A stretch of DNA of 64,000 nucleotides from positions 31,296,348-31,360,347 of the forward strand of contig NC_089821.1 of NCBI RefSeq assembly GCF_035046505.1, given 5' to 3'. How positions within the stretch are numbered: position 1 is the stretch's first letter; each line of letters opens with the position of its first letter. This DNA is from Tiliqua scincoides (Eukaryota > Chordata > Lepidosauria > Squamata > Scincidae). Of the stretch, positions 20,499 to 32,870 are shown in pieces. Below the pieces are notes generated by a model, which saw only the letters and a list, made by a program, of their open reading frames with translations, did no database searches and was not told where the DNA came from. Both the position numbers and the translations under genes were made by a program.

Positions 20499-21598
20499 TT
20501 CTAGAGGGTTCAGAGTCTGTCGGAAGGGCAGCTGACACTCTACTGTAGCAAGCTCAGGAGTGGGACTACAGGCCAGGAACAGCCCTCTTGAAGTTAGCCT
20601 TCCTTGAAAGAAACAGTCTTCTAGTGGATTTTGGAAAGAGCAGGTGGTGGTGTTTTGCGTTTTGTCTTCCTTTATTTGCAGTGACATACAGAAGCATTTT
20701 TGAAATGGAATGATTGAAACTATGAGACAAATGACCTTTTTCACCCAATTCTTCTCTTGCTTGATTTCCCAGGCCCAGGCATAATCCTTTCCAACTTTAT
20801 TCCCTCGCCACTTTCCTCACTCTGTGTGTCTGCTCTGTCTCTCTCATTTTGAGGTCTTGGAGTGCACAAAGGGTTCAGAAACTAGGTTCTTTTTATTTTT
20901 TATGTTTGTGGTTTGTTTTTGCTTCTCTGCTGTGCATCACGTGCTGCTAGTCCCTTAAAATGAATTGGTGTTCGGTGGCTTAAAAAAAAAAGAAGAAGAA
21001 GCTCTGGTTATAAGGCTGTCAAGAAGCTCAGTTACTGATACTGTTCTAGAAGACCACCCCTGCTCACCCTAGTCCAAGTTTCTAAAGGGGTCTGGTCTGG
21101 TTGTGATGATGAAATAGTGAAGGAAAGAAGACACCTCCTTTGTTTGAATGATATGTGCTTCAGACCTGAGCCCTAAAGCCTAAATCATGTTTTGGAGCCA
21201 AGACTTGCGTTCTCTTTTCAAGTGTTCATCTTTCAGAGTAGCTGCTTATACTTTTGTCCCAAATTCTTTGTGCCTTTTCCTTTCTCTTTGTTTAACATGC
21301 TTTGTATTTCATTTTAATTTTAAATTGGCATGCTGCTTATCATCTTAAAGTCTCTGGAAGCCTTTGATGCTTTCCCCTTTACCTCTGGTTTCCAATATGC
21401 ACATTCCAGATCCTTACTGAATAGATCCCTAGTTGGAGGCCTCTCTGTTTCTGGAAGACTTGCTTCTCAATTGCTCACTGTGCTTCTCAAGGTTTGCTGT
21501 AGATATGTGTATAGTTTTATCATTATTTTAAGAATTTTTTCCTCAGCGCAGCTTACTATGAATAGCATGGTATGAAACCACTGTGATTTTGCTTTACA

Positions 21599-21653
21599 GT
21601 TCAGTTCTAACTGAATCAGTTCTAACTGAATCTGACTGAATCTGACTGAATCA
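21599..21653. repeat. Short tandem repeats
   Basis: Two units of cagttctaactgaat are followed by two of ctgactgaat, all variants of a ctgaat word. Confidence 0.85.
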
Positions 21654-23416
21654 TGTAGGTAAGGGCTCAATAAATCATTTTCCTCCAGGTCAGAATAGCT
21701 AGGGCTGCCTTCTGTTTTTTTCCAGTGATGTAGAGATTGAGTCACTGGACCGAGCTGTACATTTCTAAATTTGGCATGTTCCTTAGCCCTGCTCTGTGCT
21801 TATAACATGTTCATCTGGATGATAATAAGGCATGGATCTAGAGTACTATATAAGTTGCTGTGCTGGATTGGGCTAAGAGACACATCTCACCACTTTGCCA
21901 TAGTAAATCTCTGGATGGTTGGATCAATTTTGCATATGTTCTCAACCTCCTGAGAAGATCCAGGGCAGTGCGGACCAGATTATGACTTCTTTTTGATGGG
22001 AAATCTTTGGGCACTTAGGCTGTCTTTGTAATTTTGTGTTTATTTACAAAAATAAAAAAGGAGTATTAGATGAAGGTAGATAGCACAGCACTCCTACAAG
22101 AAATAACAAGTTGCTTCAGTTCCCAAAGAGGTACTCCTGCACTCTGAAAGGCACCTCGAGCTCCCAGCTCTCTCTTAATTTTCCTTCCTCTGTCTCTCTT
22201 AGATCAAAGCTTGTCTTTTTTTTTTAAGCTGCTGCTATTTTTGTTCTTTTTACACTGTCCACACACATTCTCACTTCATCCCTTTCTGTTGGGTGGAGAT
22301 AGATGCCAGCTTTCAAAAGTTGTATGTCTTTGCCCTACATCCAGTAGTGTTTTGCAGGAAAATCCAGTGTTATGGTTTGCAAAAGATTTGGCCAACTAGT
22401 AGTCATTACCTGCTGTTGTGCATAGAGAAACTTCCGTGTCATTAATTGGGACAGTGCAAGACTGAGCTCTTAAGAATTTAGACTTCAATGCAGCCTTATG
22501 TCGTTCAGCCTTTACATAATAGTCTGTCTTCTTCCATATCCTTCACTTGTAAGATGCAATATGGGAGATGTTTTCAAAGATCATGAAACACTTGCAAGTG
22601 GATATTAAATTTTTCACTTCATTGTCTGTGTTGGATAAGAATTATTCATAATAAAGGATAATTGTTGTAGATGTGGTTGCTTAGAGCTTAGGAAATCTTT
22701 GCAAGTATGAGAGCTATTTCTTGATGGATATCTTGACTGCTGCTGCAGCTATTTTGCTTGTTTATGAGCAGATGGAAGGATAGGAAGCAGAATCTTCACA
22801 CAGGAGGCCTTGAGACATCCTTCGTACACATTCCCCTTCTCCTCCCCAGTATCTGTTATCATATCATCTGTTGTATTCTGCATTTTGTAGTTATAGTTGT
22901 ATCAGGTTGCCATGGGCAAGACTGGAGCAAAACTACTGTAGTGTGTTATCTACCCCATTCAATCTTACAAAGTTTTAAAAACTGAAAATGTGTTTTAACT
23001 GTGACTTGTTATGATCTGTAGTAAGGCAAACATGCCTTCAGTCCTAAAGATCACGAATTACTTTGAAAGTGGTAGGTAAACTAATTTTTGAATCAATCTT
23101 TGGGGTTTGTATGTGAGATTTTTTGGTGAGCCTGTTAAGTTGCATTGAGGCATAGGACACCACATAATTCCAGTGGAGTAGGGAAAGACAAGTAACAACA
23201 AATGTGTAAGTAAATTGTGGAATAATTTCTAATCCCCATACATTTCCTGAATTACCTAATGGAGAAATGAGCCAGAGTGTTAAGTTATTGCCCTGTAAAA
23301 GTTAGTGTTGTGGCAAGCTGATTGTAATAGATAGTGAACCTAGCATAATCTAATTAGAATCTATAGGAATCTTTGACTTTCACTCTACAAAGGGACTTCA
23401 TTCCCGTTCTTTATAG

Positions 23417-23837
23417 CAGTGGTCTTCAACCTTTTTTGTGTGACGACCCAAATGAATGAATAAATAAAGCACAAGACTGGGGACCCCATTCTTGATCCCA
23501 CACCCCATTCACCCCACCCCCTGTCACTGTCTACTCCCTGCCCTCGTAATGTCCTCCCAGCATTGTTTGCTGTAACCAAATGTTAAAGACAAAAGAAAAA
23601 GTTACTATGAAGCCTGGCACTAGTGAAAGTTATTTTAGCACAATTGCTAAAGTACTGAACAGGACTGGGATGCAGCCTCCTTGTACCTGAAGGGGTACAC
23701 CAGCTGCCTCCCCCTTTACCTGGTGGTGCTCTAGTCCAGTGATCATCAACCTTTTTTGTTCCCTTACATTGCCGGGACGTCACAACTGAGGCTTTGCGAC
23801 CCCAGTGGGGTCCCATCGCCAAGGTTGAAGAACACTG
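23417..23837. mobile_element. hAT-type composite MITE, copy 2 (complete)
   Basis: Left end cagtggtcttcaacc; right end aaggttgaagaacactg. A perfect 8-bp duplication, ctttatag, lies at 23409-23416 and 23838-23845. A second left terminus lies inside at 23736 (cagtgatcatcaacc). It is 421 bp and defines the family found also at 11517 and 50096. Confidence 0.92.
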
Positions 23838-25238
23838 CTTTATAGGAGGAACACCTAACATTGTTTTACATAAATTATATAAGTACTCAAAGCTAGTTAT
23901 AGGAGCGAGTCCTTGGAGCACGTCATCAGCCAACCATGATGATATAAGAGATGTTCTATTCTTTTTCCACTTTTTAAATTGATACTATGTTAGAGACATG
24001 TATAGCACCATCCACATGCATGGCATTCTAGAAAGAATGCAAAGATAGGAAGGACGGGAAGGCAAAGTTCAAGAATATGTGTCATTTCCTGTCCTTTTTC
24101 TTTGGCTTAGTAATAGCAGAGTAGGGGGACAAGGAGGTTGGGCAAACAGATGAGTATGAAACTTGGTTCTTTTTCCCTCAGAACTCCCTACTTGGTATTT
24201 CAATGTCCAGGTTCTACAGACAGTCTACCTGAAGTAGCTAGGTAATGAAAGTTTGTTCAAAACTGGCTTAAATAAATGCTTGAATATCCAGATGAATGAT
24301 GGAACAACTGAAACAAGCCATAATCACTATAGCATCTTAAAAATAACCACCACAAGGCAACAGGGAGACCTGCATAATGAAAAGTGCTTTCTCTTCTCTT
24401 GTGTATATTGAAACAGAAATTGAAACTTACCAGCTGTCTTCATATTAAACAAATTTTGGGATTTCCCTTAATGGCAAGAACCCCCAGCAGAAATTTAATC
24501 TTGTCAAAGCATGCAGTACATCAAGAGCCCAGTGGTATAGGCTCATATGCTGTGGATTGATCTACGGAATAGCAAATGATTATTTTTGCGTTTTACTGCA
24601 TCTGTATAAGGTACCATAACCCCACTGATGTATGGAAAGACAAGTAGCAACAAATGTGTATGTACTGGATGCAGGATTGGTTTATTCACAGCTTGGGTAG
24701 GTGCTTCTGTGTTTCTAGTTATGCACAGGTGGCTGTTTGTTTATTTTGGAGGGGAGGATACCATCCCATAATTTGCGAATCAGGACTTATAATTGTCTCA
24801 ATATCTTTTATCTCAAATATAGATACCAATGTCAGTATAACTGCAAGAAGATGGAAGAAAACCCTGAGTAGTAAACATTCTGCTGTTGCAAACTGTGCAT
24901 GCCTATTCAGAGGCAAAGAATTTCATTGAGCCTACTCTAAGTGAATATAACTGCAGTGCCAGTGATACAAGTTTGTAATTTAGAGTTTAATGGCATAAAC
25001 GAGGATGCTCAAATAATAATTTTTGAAGTGAAATTTTTCCTGATGTTGTATTTTGAAATTTAAATGTATTATTTACCTTTAGTTAGTAATTAAGGCAATA
25101 GAAAGTATTTGAATTCTCTGTACTAGATTAAGCACACAGAGTTTGATGCATCAGATAAAAGGATGCATTTCTTTTCAAGGCATTCCTTAAGAAAAAAGAG
25201 TGTGCATAATAGAAGGGTTGTCTATATTCTATACAATA

Positions 25239-25765
25239 CAGGTCATCCCTCATTATCCACTAGGGTTCCGTTCCGGAACCCCTCGTGGATAAAAAAAGTC
25301 AGTGGATAAAAAAACAGTGGGGGAAAAATTAATGACCCACTTCCAGGTTTCTTGCCCCTCCATTGCTCTTAATGTAATAAGGTTGTGCCCCGGCATCCTC
25401 AGGCATTTGATTCTTGTACTCCCTGCTGATACCATAAAATGTGTTAAATAAAAGCAGTTTAAAAAAATTAAAAAGTGTGTCCCTTTGCAATTGTAGTTTA
25501 AAAACAGCTTTTCTTACTGTTGTAGAGAGGCAGTCAGCAATTACAAATACATAGGATCCCCTGCCTTTGCCTGGCTCAGCTGAAGAATGGAATGATCACT
25601 TACATAACTGTCTCCCGACAGCAGTAAGAAAAGCAGTATTTTTAAACTAAAGGGTTACATTTTTTCCCCTTCTCCAGGGATCAGCACATTCCTTCTCATT
25701 TGCAGTGGCCATTCATGGAGTCAAATCCATGTATAAAAAATTCGTGTATAACAAGGTTGGACCTG
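25239..25765. mobile_element. Pogo/Tigger-like MITE, 527 bp
   Basis: Left caggtcatccctcattatcc and right gtataacaaggttggacctg are inverted relatives, each next to TA (25237-25238 and 25766-25767). The right half, with cttctccagggatcagcaca, matches the copies at 9241-9897. Confidence 0.85.
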
Positions 25766-25834
25766 TATTTCTAAGACGTCACTTGTGAAAACAAGCTCCT
25801 CTCTATTGAAAGAAAAACTGGAACGCATCTGGAG

Positions 25835-26337
25835 CAGTGGTTCTCAAACTTCCCAGCTTTACTCCCAGGGTAAGTCTTTGCAGGGAAAGGGGCAAGGGCA
25901 GTGGGTACTGCCTTCCACCCCACTAATGGGGGTGGAAGAGAGCTGTTTTTACTTATTGGTGTGTGCAGGATGTTGCAGGAGAAGCAGGGAGTCCCGTGCA
26001 GCCCTCTGCAGGGCTTCCCGAGTCTTAGAAGGTTGGAAAAATGTGAACGCAAAGCATTTCCTCTTTGCGTTTGCAACAAGGAAGTGCTTTGTGTGCATGT
26101 TTTTCCAACGTTCTAAGACTTAGGGAACCTTGCAAAGGGCTGCACGGGACTCCCTGCTTCTCCTGCAATGTCCTGAACACATCAGTAGGCAAAGCAGTCA
26201 GTCCCCTTCCACCACTGTTAGTGACGCAATCCGGGGGGATCGCATTGCTGCCCTCGCTCCCTCCCCCACCCCTTAAAGGGACAGGAGGAGCTTTCCACAA
26301 GCTGGTGGGTCACGACCCACCAGTTTGAGAACCACTG
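25835..26337. mobile_element. Foldback hAT-type element
   Basis: Ends cagtggttctcaaact and agtttgagaaccactg are near-perfect inverted repeats, with an exact 8-bp duplication, atctggag (25827-25834 and 26338-26345). The inverted similarity runs through most of the element. For example gtcttagaaggttggaaaaa faces tttttccaacgttctaagac around a centre near 26065. No coding capacity. Confidence 0.93.
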
Positions 26338-26976
26338 ATCTGGAGAATTCCCAGAAAGAGAAGCAGTTGTGTGCAGCATTTGTCATTGAAGTTACTACGG
26401 GGGTTTTACAAGATAGCTATTGCTATATATTTTTCTGTTTGTTTGAATGCTAAAATTCTCTTCCTGAGTGCTGTTGAGAACTTCCAAGATACTTTTGTTT
26501 TACTGTGAACAGTCTGTATTATTCTCAAAGTGCTAAAGGAGGAGAGAAGAGAGACTATGGGCAGAACAAGGGGCTGACTTAGCAATATTATGCAGTATAT
26601 TTTGCAGTAATTTTTAATTGTTTCCTAGACTATATATGCAGAAATATAGGCTAGTTGATCTGAATTCAATCCAACATCATTTTGAAAGCATTTTTGCCTG
26701 CTCATGAAACATGCTGCTCCTACTGGTCTGATTTCTTCTCCGGGATAACTTGGCTGCCTCAGAACTAAGCAATGCAAATAATTTCACAGCATCTAAAGTG
26801 TCTGAGTAAGAGAGTTGACTTTGCAGACTAAATTGATTCTTAGTACAAAAGTAGCTTGGCCTTATTTAGGAGTACTAAATTGATAGCTTGCTCACCTCAC
26901 CTGGAATTGCTGTAGAGAAAACCATCATTTTTCTACTTAAATACCCACACATACACACATCAAACCAGCTGATTCA

Positions 26977-27543
26977 CAGTCCAGTCCTGAGCTGCCCAGG
27001 GCGCCCACGCTCAACGGCACCAAGGAGGCCTGCCGCCAAATCCAGCGCCTCCTATGCTACCGCGGGAGGCACCTCGGGAGAAGGGGACGTTCGTCGCCTT
27101 CACCCAAGTAAGGTAAGCAGCCCCGCAGTGGGGCTACTCACTTTACCAACGACCAAAAGGTCGGCGGTAAGGTAAAGGCTCTTGTGTTGGACACACAGCC
27201 CTACCCGAGCGCCCTGGATCCTGCGGAGCAGGGCTCCACGGACCCGCCTCCCATCCCTCCCCCAGCACACCTCCAGCCTTCCCCCCTCCCTGCATCACAC
27301 CGCCTCATCATGCCCTCTCTCTGCCCCCACCGACCCCCCTCCCTGGAACGCCTCCTCCCCATCCCCATCCCTGCCCTGCCTGCCGTTCTGCAGCCCAGCG
27401 GTCCAGGAGACTGCCAAGCAGCAGAACCGGCGCTGGGCTAGCACAGGCAGGAGCCCAGCAGTGAGCCAAGCAAATGTGTCTTACTGTGTTTGTGACTGTG
27501 CTCAGCGGCACGGAGCTGTGCCGCTAACCACAGGATTGGGCTC
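26977..27543 (+). mobile_element. Harbinger-like GC-rich MITE, copy 1
   Basis: Left cagtccagtcctgagctgcc and right caggattgggctc are inverse. TCA lies on both sides (26974-26976 and 27544-27546), like the 3-bp duplications of PIF/Harbinger elements. It is related, in opposite orientation, to 33702-34175. The 150-codon frame at 27182-27634 overlaps it and is not a gene. Confidence 0.6.
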
Positions 27544-28639
27544 TCAGACTTTTATTGGCAGCATTCTAGAAATATTTTTAGATTACACAGCCTCAGTTAC
27601 ATCCAAGTTGTGTATGAGTTTTATTTTAAAATAAAACGTAAAACCCATGTATGACCATGTCTTGCATTAGAAAGCAGAAAAGACTATTTAAAAGCAAAAA
27701 GCAATATTAACCCTGTGAAACTATTGTGGTATTTTCTGTCAGTGCTGTTGCCAAGTTGAGGCACAGAATGGACGTTCTTCACCTGATCTATACAAAACCA
27801 TGGCAAGGAGAAGTCAGGTGTGAGGAAGAAACTTGCAGTTTTCCTGGTAATGTCCTAGTTTTGTGCTGAAAGTTCTGCCTTTCACTTTGAGATCCTGAGG
27901 TTTTGGGGATTTCCAAGATGAAGCAGAATGCTAACTGTTTTGACTCTGAGTTGGTTTGAAGTGCCTGGATTTCCCTCTTAAACCAAATAGTACTTGCCAT
28001 TCTGGCTGCTTTTTGAAATAGTCACACTGGTGGAACATACTGGACTAATCCTGTAAGGACTGGAAGAAATGGTTAGATTGGATTGTATACAGTGTCTGCT
28101 TCTGTGTCCTTGTAAAATGAGTTTATTTTCACTTTATATCATCTCTTTAGCAGTTATCCAACAATTCCTTAATTGAAACTTGAGGAAAATAGGAAAGGGG
28201 AAGACTTTAAGCAGCATTTAGAATAATGACGTTAAGTGGTATTAGAAGACTACAATGCTGTCACTCCCATTGAATTTAATGGAACATTGCTAACCTAGGT
28301 TTGCTTTATAAACTTAATTTCCTGTTGTCATACTATGTTGTCTTAGACCAGTAGTTTTCAGATTGTGTTGAAAGTATCTTCAAACACAGATGCAAAGTAT
28401 TCTGCTTCCTGAATATCTTCGGTGGTTTCTTAATACGAGCCTTGATTCTTAGGCAAACAGGTTAATATAAACCAAGGGAGTTTGACATGGAGTGTGCAGG
28501 GGAGTCCAGGGATTGCTGCTGGTGGGTCTGAAGCTCCAAGCAACAAGAACAAACTGTTCCCATGAGATGAAAAGTTGGAAGAGTCTAAGGAAATCCATGT
28601 GGCTGTCCAAAAGAGCTTTCTAAAGAGTTGAAAAGCAAG

Positions 28640-30010
28640 AGGAAGATGTAGAGGAAGTAGGGACAGTTAACAAAGAAAGAGTACACACCTGCAGGGATCG
28701 TGTCAGGAAGGCTAGAGCACAGAATGTCAGAAACATTAAATAAAGGTTTTTATTATGCCCAAAAGAAGAGAAGGGTCAAGGAAGTGGTAGACCTGCTGCT
28801 TGGAGAAGATGAGGAAGTGGTAACAGATGACAGAGCAAGTAGAGATGCTCAATTCTTATTTTGCATTTGTTTTCTCCCACTGCGAGAAGGCAGAAGAGAG
28901 TAATCAGAATGATCAGTGGACTGGGGCGCCTCCCTGACAAGGAAAGTCTTCAGTATTTGGAGCTCTACGGTCAGCATCCTCGGCATCACCTGGCAGGACA
29001 AAGTTCCAAACAACACAGTCCTAGAACGAGCTGGAATCCCTAGCATGTATGCAGTGCTGAAACAGAGACGCCTGCGTTGGCTCGGTCATGTTGTGAGAAT
29101 GGATGATGGCCGGATCCCAAAGCATCTCCTCTATGGATAACTCGTGCAGGGAAAGCGCCCTACAGGTAGACCACAGCTGTGATACAAGGACATCTGCAAG
29201 AAGGCCTTAGGAATGGATCTCAATAGGTGGGAAACCCTGGCCTTTGAGCGGCCCACTTGGAGGCAGGCTGTGCAACATGGCCTCTTCCAGTTTGAAGAGA
29301 CACTTGATCAGCAGACTGAGGCAAAGAGTCAAAGAAGGAAGGCCCATAGCCAGGGAGACAGACCAGGGACAGACTACATTTGCTCCCAGTGTGAAAGGGA
29401 TTGTCACTCCTGAATCAGCTTTTTCAGCCACACTAGACGCTGTTCCAAAACCGCCATTCAGAGCGCGATACCATAGTCTTTTGGGACTGAAGGTTGCCAG
29501 CTAACTAACTGTCAAGAAAGAAAGCTTGTGGGGGCAGGGTCATGATTGAGATAAATCATAAAATAATGCATTGGGTGGATAGAGGGAAGTTCTTTTCCGT
29601 CTTGCACAACACCAGAATCAAGAGACATCCACTAAAATTGAGTGATGGGAGAGTTAGAACAGACTAAATAATTTTCTTTTAACCCAACAGGTGGAATCCA
29701 CCCAATCTGTGGAATTCCTTGCCACAGGATGTGGTGATGATACCTGGCCTAGATGCCTTTAAGAAGGGATTGGGCAGATTTGTGGAGGAAAAGTCCATCT
29801 CAGCTTGCGAGCCATTATGGCTATGTGCAACCCCTGGGTTTTAGAAGTAGCCTGTCTCTGAATACCAGGTGCAAGGATGTGACAAAAGGATACAGGTATT
29901 TTATTGTGTTGTGTGCTCCCTGAAGCATCTGGTAGGTCACTGTGAGATACAGGAAACTCGACTAGATAGGCCATGGCCTGATCCAGCAGGGCTTTTCTTA
30001 TGCTGATGAA
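28640..30010 (+). mobile_element. CR1-like LINE, deleted and interrupted by LINE-B
   Basis: 28690-28880 encodes CR1-type text (DRVRKARAQNVRNIK, then GFYYAQKKRRVKEVVDLLL). It jumps at about 28880 to the 3' region (IRMISGLGRLPDKESLQYLE), an internal deletion. LINE-B occupies 28968-29508. The CR1 3' end then resumes (ggtcatgattgag, then ttccttgccacaggatgtgg) to about 30008. The 5' limit is approximate. Confidence 0.8.
28968..29508 (+). mobile_element. LINE-B 3' end inserted in CR1
   Basis: Frames at 28916-29140 and 29213-29413 encode RRLRWLGHVVRMDDGRIPK, then WRQAVQHGLFQFEETL and CSQCERDC. It is collinear with the 48-kb copy but has a stop after LLYG and a deletion after YKDICKK. It ends ttttgggactgaaggttgcc. 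Confidence 0.88.
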
Positions 30011-30370
30011 GTTCTGTGGAGACAAATGTAAAGTCCTACTTGTTAGTACATAATAATAATAATAATAAGAGGCACAGGTACAGGATAGGGAAAACCACCT
30101 TGGCCAGCAGCTCATGTGAAAAAATGTAGGTGCCTTACTGCTCAATTCTTTACATGTATACTCATGAATACAGTACATGTAAGTCCCATTGAGTTCTGCT
30201 ACATGTGAGGGTTGTAGTTGCTTTCACTGAGCATGAGGATGGACTTCATGATCTCCAAAGTTTCTCCTGACTCTGACATCCTATTAATTGTGGACAAGCT
30301 AATTCCTTGTAATGACTGCCCCTGGAAAGTGGTGGGGCATGTATTTGGTTCATACTGCATAGCAGTTGAA

Positions 30371-30451
30371 TTAAGCCATTTCTGCCCAATGTTGCACATA
30401 TGCAACAGGAATAAAATGTGTACACCTGTGGGCTGGGCAGAAATGGGTTAA
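30371..30451 (+). mobile_element. piggyBac-like mini-MITE, copy 2 (81 bp)
   Basis: TTAA at both ends (30371-30374 and 30448-30451). Near-perfect inverted termini ttaagccatttctgccca and tgggcagaaatgggttaa. Same family as 7126-7195, in reverse. Confidence 0.82.
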
Positions 30452-30690
30452 GCAGGTTGAGTCAGCATACAAATGAGCTAAGCATGCACTGTTGAATGTG
30501 CTCCAGAATCCTCCACAACATGCAGAGGTTCTGCCACAGATAAGTCGATGTGGGTAGAATATTAGAAAACCACTGACTTTGATCAGATCAGTCTCTTTTC
30601 TAAAGATATTGGAGGCAGGTTAGTTGCATGAAACAAACCTTCACAGCTTCCACTTACAAAGGTATGGATGTACATTGAGATGTTCATCTC

Positions 30691-30935
30691 CTGCTAACAG
30701 GGTAAGAGGCTCTTTTTCAAGTGGTTGCTCCTCTTTTTAGCAGGGGGAAAAGTAACTGGCCCACCTCACCCCAGCAGTGTCTGTTCTAGTGGCTGTCTGT
30801 TGGAGTTCTTTTGCATCTTTTTAGATTGTGAGCCCTATTGGGACCAGGAGCCATTAGATACTTGATTTTCTCTGTAAACCGCTTTGTAAACTTTTTGTTG
30901 AAAAGCAGTATATAAATACTGTTGATAATAATAAA
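30691..30935 (+). repeat. SINE-like repeat ending in (TAA)n, copy 1
   Basis: ctaacagggtaagaggctct, then ttagattgtgagccctattg, then ctgtaaaccgctttgtaaac and gcagtatataaatactg, followed by ataataataa. Other copies are at 50420-50670 (-) and 56822-57056 (+). The 3' end (aaccgcttt, then tataaata) is LINE-like. Confidence 0.8.
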
Positions 30936-32504
30936 GCTGCTACATTTTATCATTGCCAAAGATGCTGCAAGGCTGTGTGTTTCTCTCCAAACTTAAGGAA
31001 GAAACAAGGTTCCGTTTCAACTTTTCATTCTGTCCAATAAGCTAAAGATGCTTGATTCTTTGTCAGCCTACATGCCTGGTGTCTGAAAAAGTCTAGGAGC
31101 TGGGCGAACCAGAATGACCCATGTATACAATAAATCACATTTGTAATTTTTGGTCATAAAGTGAAGCCTTTAAAATAGATTCATATATTGGCTAATATTC
31201 CTTTATCTGTTTATTTTCTCCCATGTTCTATAGAGAGCAGTGTTGCTCTCTCTGCACTAGTCTAGAGCGGTGCTGCTCAAAGTGGTGGTCCATAGACTGG
31301 TGACAGTCCACAAACCACTGAATGCTGGACCACAGCAAATTTCCAAGAAAGAAAAGAAAAAATATTAATAATAAGGCACAGATATGGTTCTGGTCTCTGG
31401 GGCAGTAGCGTACCTGAGAAGGGCAAGGGGTGCAAATGACTCGGGCGCCAGGTTTGGGGGAGGGTAATCTCTTGGCTGCAAAGAAATAGGGTGTCTCTCT
31501 TTCTTTTGCTGATTAGTAATATTTCTAGCTGCTCTGTGGCAGTCCAGAAGAACACATTTTTATCTTCTTGTCTTTTGAGAGGGGTTTTATAGGTTGATTG
31601 AAGGCCCTGTTGCTCACAACTCCAAGACGAATTGCTGTGTCTGATAACAGAGTTCCTGCCACCGTCAGTGTATTACAGTCTGGCTTTGCTTGTTCAGTGA
31701 TAGGAGGCCAAAAGTTCTTATCAAATAATTGGAAGCCTTCGCTAAGGATTCTGCCGCAGTCAATATAAACTACAGGGCTGGCAAAGGTAAAGTGGTGGAA
31801 CTGATGACTACTAAATAATATCATGTTTTTAATAGTATCACTCAAGCAAAATGAATTCCAAAATGCTCACTTAAAGCAATGTCAAGAGGTGTCATAAGCA
31901 TAGGCTAGGCCTGCTGCAACACTCAACCAAAGCGATCCCTTTCCAATACCCAATATGATCGTTTATGTTCCAAATTGCACAAGGTACATGCATGCTTTTC
32001 CTGGCAATTGCAGGCTGGTGTTTGTATTTCAGAGTCCATCCAGATTTTTTTTTGTAATGCCTCGGACACGGGTCCACCCGAGACACTGACAGATGGTCTA
32101 GAATTTTTTTTTTTTAAGGGAAGGGGGGCTTATCTTAAAAAATCGTGTTTGTAAAAAGGGCATGGAAGAAGGTGGTTCTTCAGTGAATACTAATTTTAGA
32201 ACTAAAACCTGGAAGTAGAGTCAGAAATTGAAACAGAATTCAGTGCTAGGAAGTGGATTGCTCACGCAACATATGGTACTTGAAATAAGGTAGAGTCTGA
32301 TTTGAGGTGGGTTAGCTTTGGCAGCTGTGAAAGAAGCAGTACAGCCGTGTCACAGAGCCGAAGAAATGTGAGGCTCACCTGAGAGAAAAAAGCAATATCT
32401 GATTTTTAGAGGAGGCAAATCTGTCTTTTTGCTCTAGAAAAACTGTCACAACATAATAATGTAGTATGATGCTGGGAACGTGACTCTTGAAGCTTATTTA
32501 TTTA

Positions 32505-32530
32505 TTCTCTCTCTCTCTCTCTCTCTCCTT
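32505..32530. repeat. (TC)n repeat forming the exon 2 polypyrimidine tract
   Basis: About 11-12 TC units end 7 nt before the acceptor ttcccacag of the first TRAF6 coding exon. Confidence 0.9.
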
Positions 32531-32537
32531 CCCACAG

Positions 32538-32870
32538 ATCATCCTCTGACACCCTAGCAATTACTATGAGTCTACTATATAGTAACTCCAGCTTTGAAGC
32601 CAGCGATCCAGAGAGTGGCTGTTGTGCAGCCATGGCCAGTGCCTGCAGCGCTGGAATCAAGGAAGAGAGCGTCAGCGCCAGCGTCACCAATGGCACCAGT
32701 GGAACACTTTCAAACTCTTTTACGGAAGAGACCCAAGGATACGACGTGGAGTTCGATCCACCCCTGGAGAGTAAATACGAATGCCCCATCTGTTTAATGG
32801 CTCTGCGGGAAGCAGTGCAGACACCGTGCGGGCACCGTTTCTGCAAGGCTTGCATTGTCAAATCAATAAG
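32538..32870 (+). CDS. TRAF6: TRAF6 exon 2: 28-nt leader, start codon, most of RING
   Basis: Acceptor ttcccacag ends at 32,537 and ATG is at 32,566. The exon encodes residues 1-101 and two bases of Arg102. It contains [20 protein letters not shown], identical to the human RING core. Donor aag|gtaaag at 32,871. Confidence 0.97.

Larger units (their letters stand above)
17750..32537 (+). other. TRAF6: TRAF6 intron 1 (inferred)
   Basis: Runs from donor gtaagc to acceptor ttcccacag. It is packed with repeats, listed separately. The stretches 20507-23408, 23846-25238, 26346-26976, 27547-28480, 30010-30370 and 30940-32500 hold no gene I can recognise. At 28350 there is a hAT-end fragment (cagtagttttcag), and near 31266-31460 there are two hAT-like left ends. 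Confidence 0.65.

Noticed and set aside
27182-27634. 150-codon Pro/Ser-rich frame
   Set aside because: Most of it lies in the Harbinger-like element 26977-27543, whose relative at 33702-34175 does not keep the frame.
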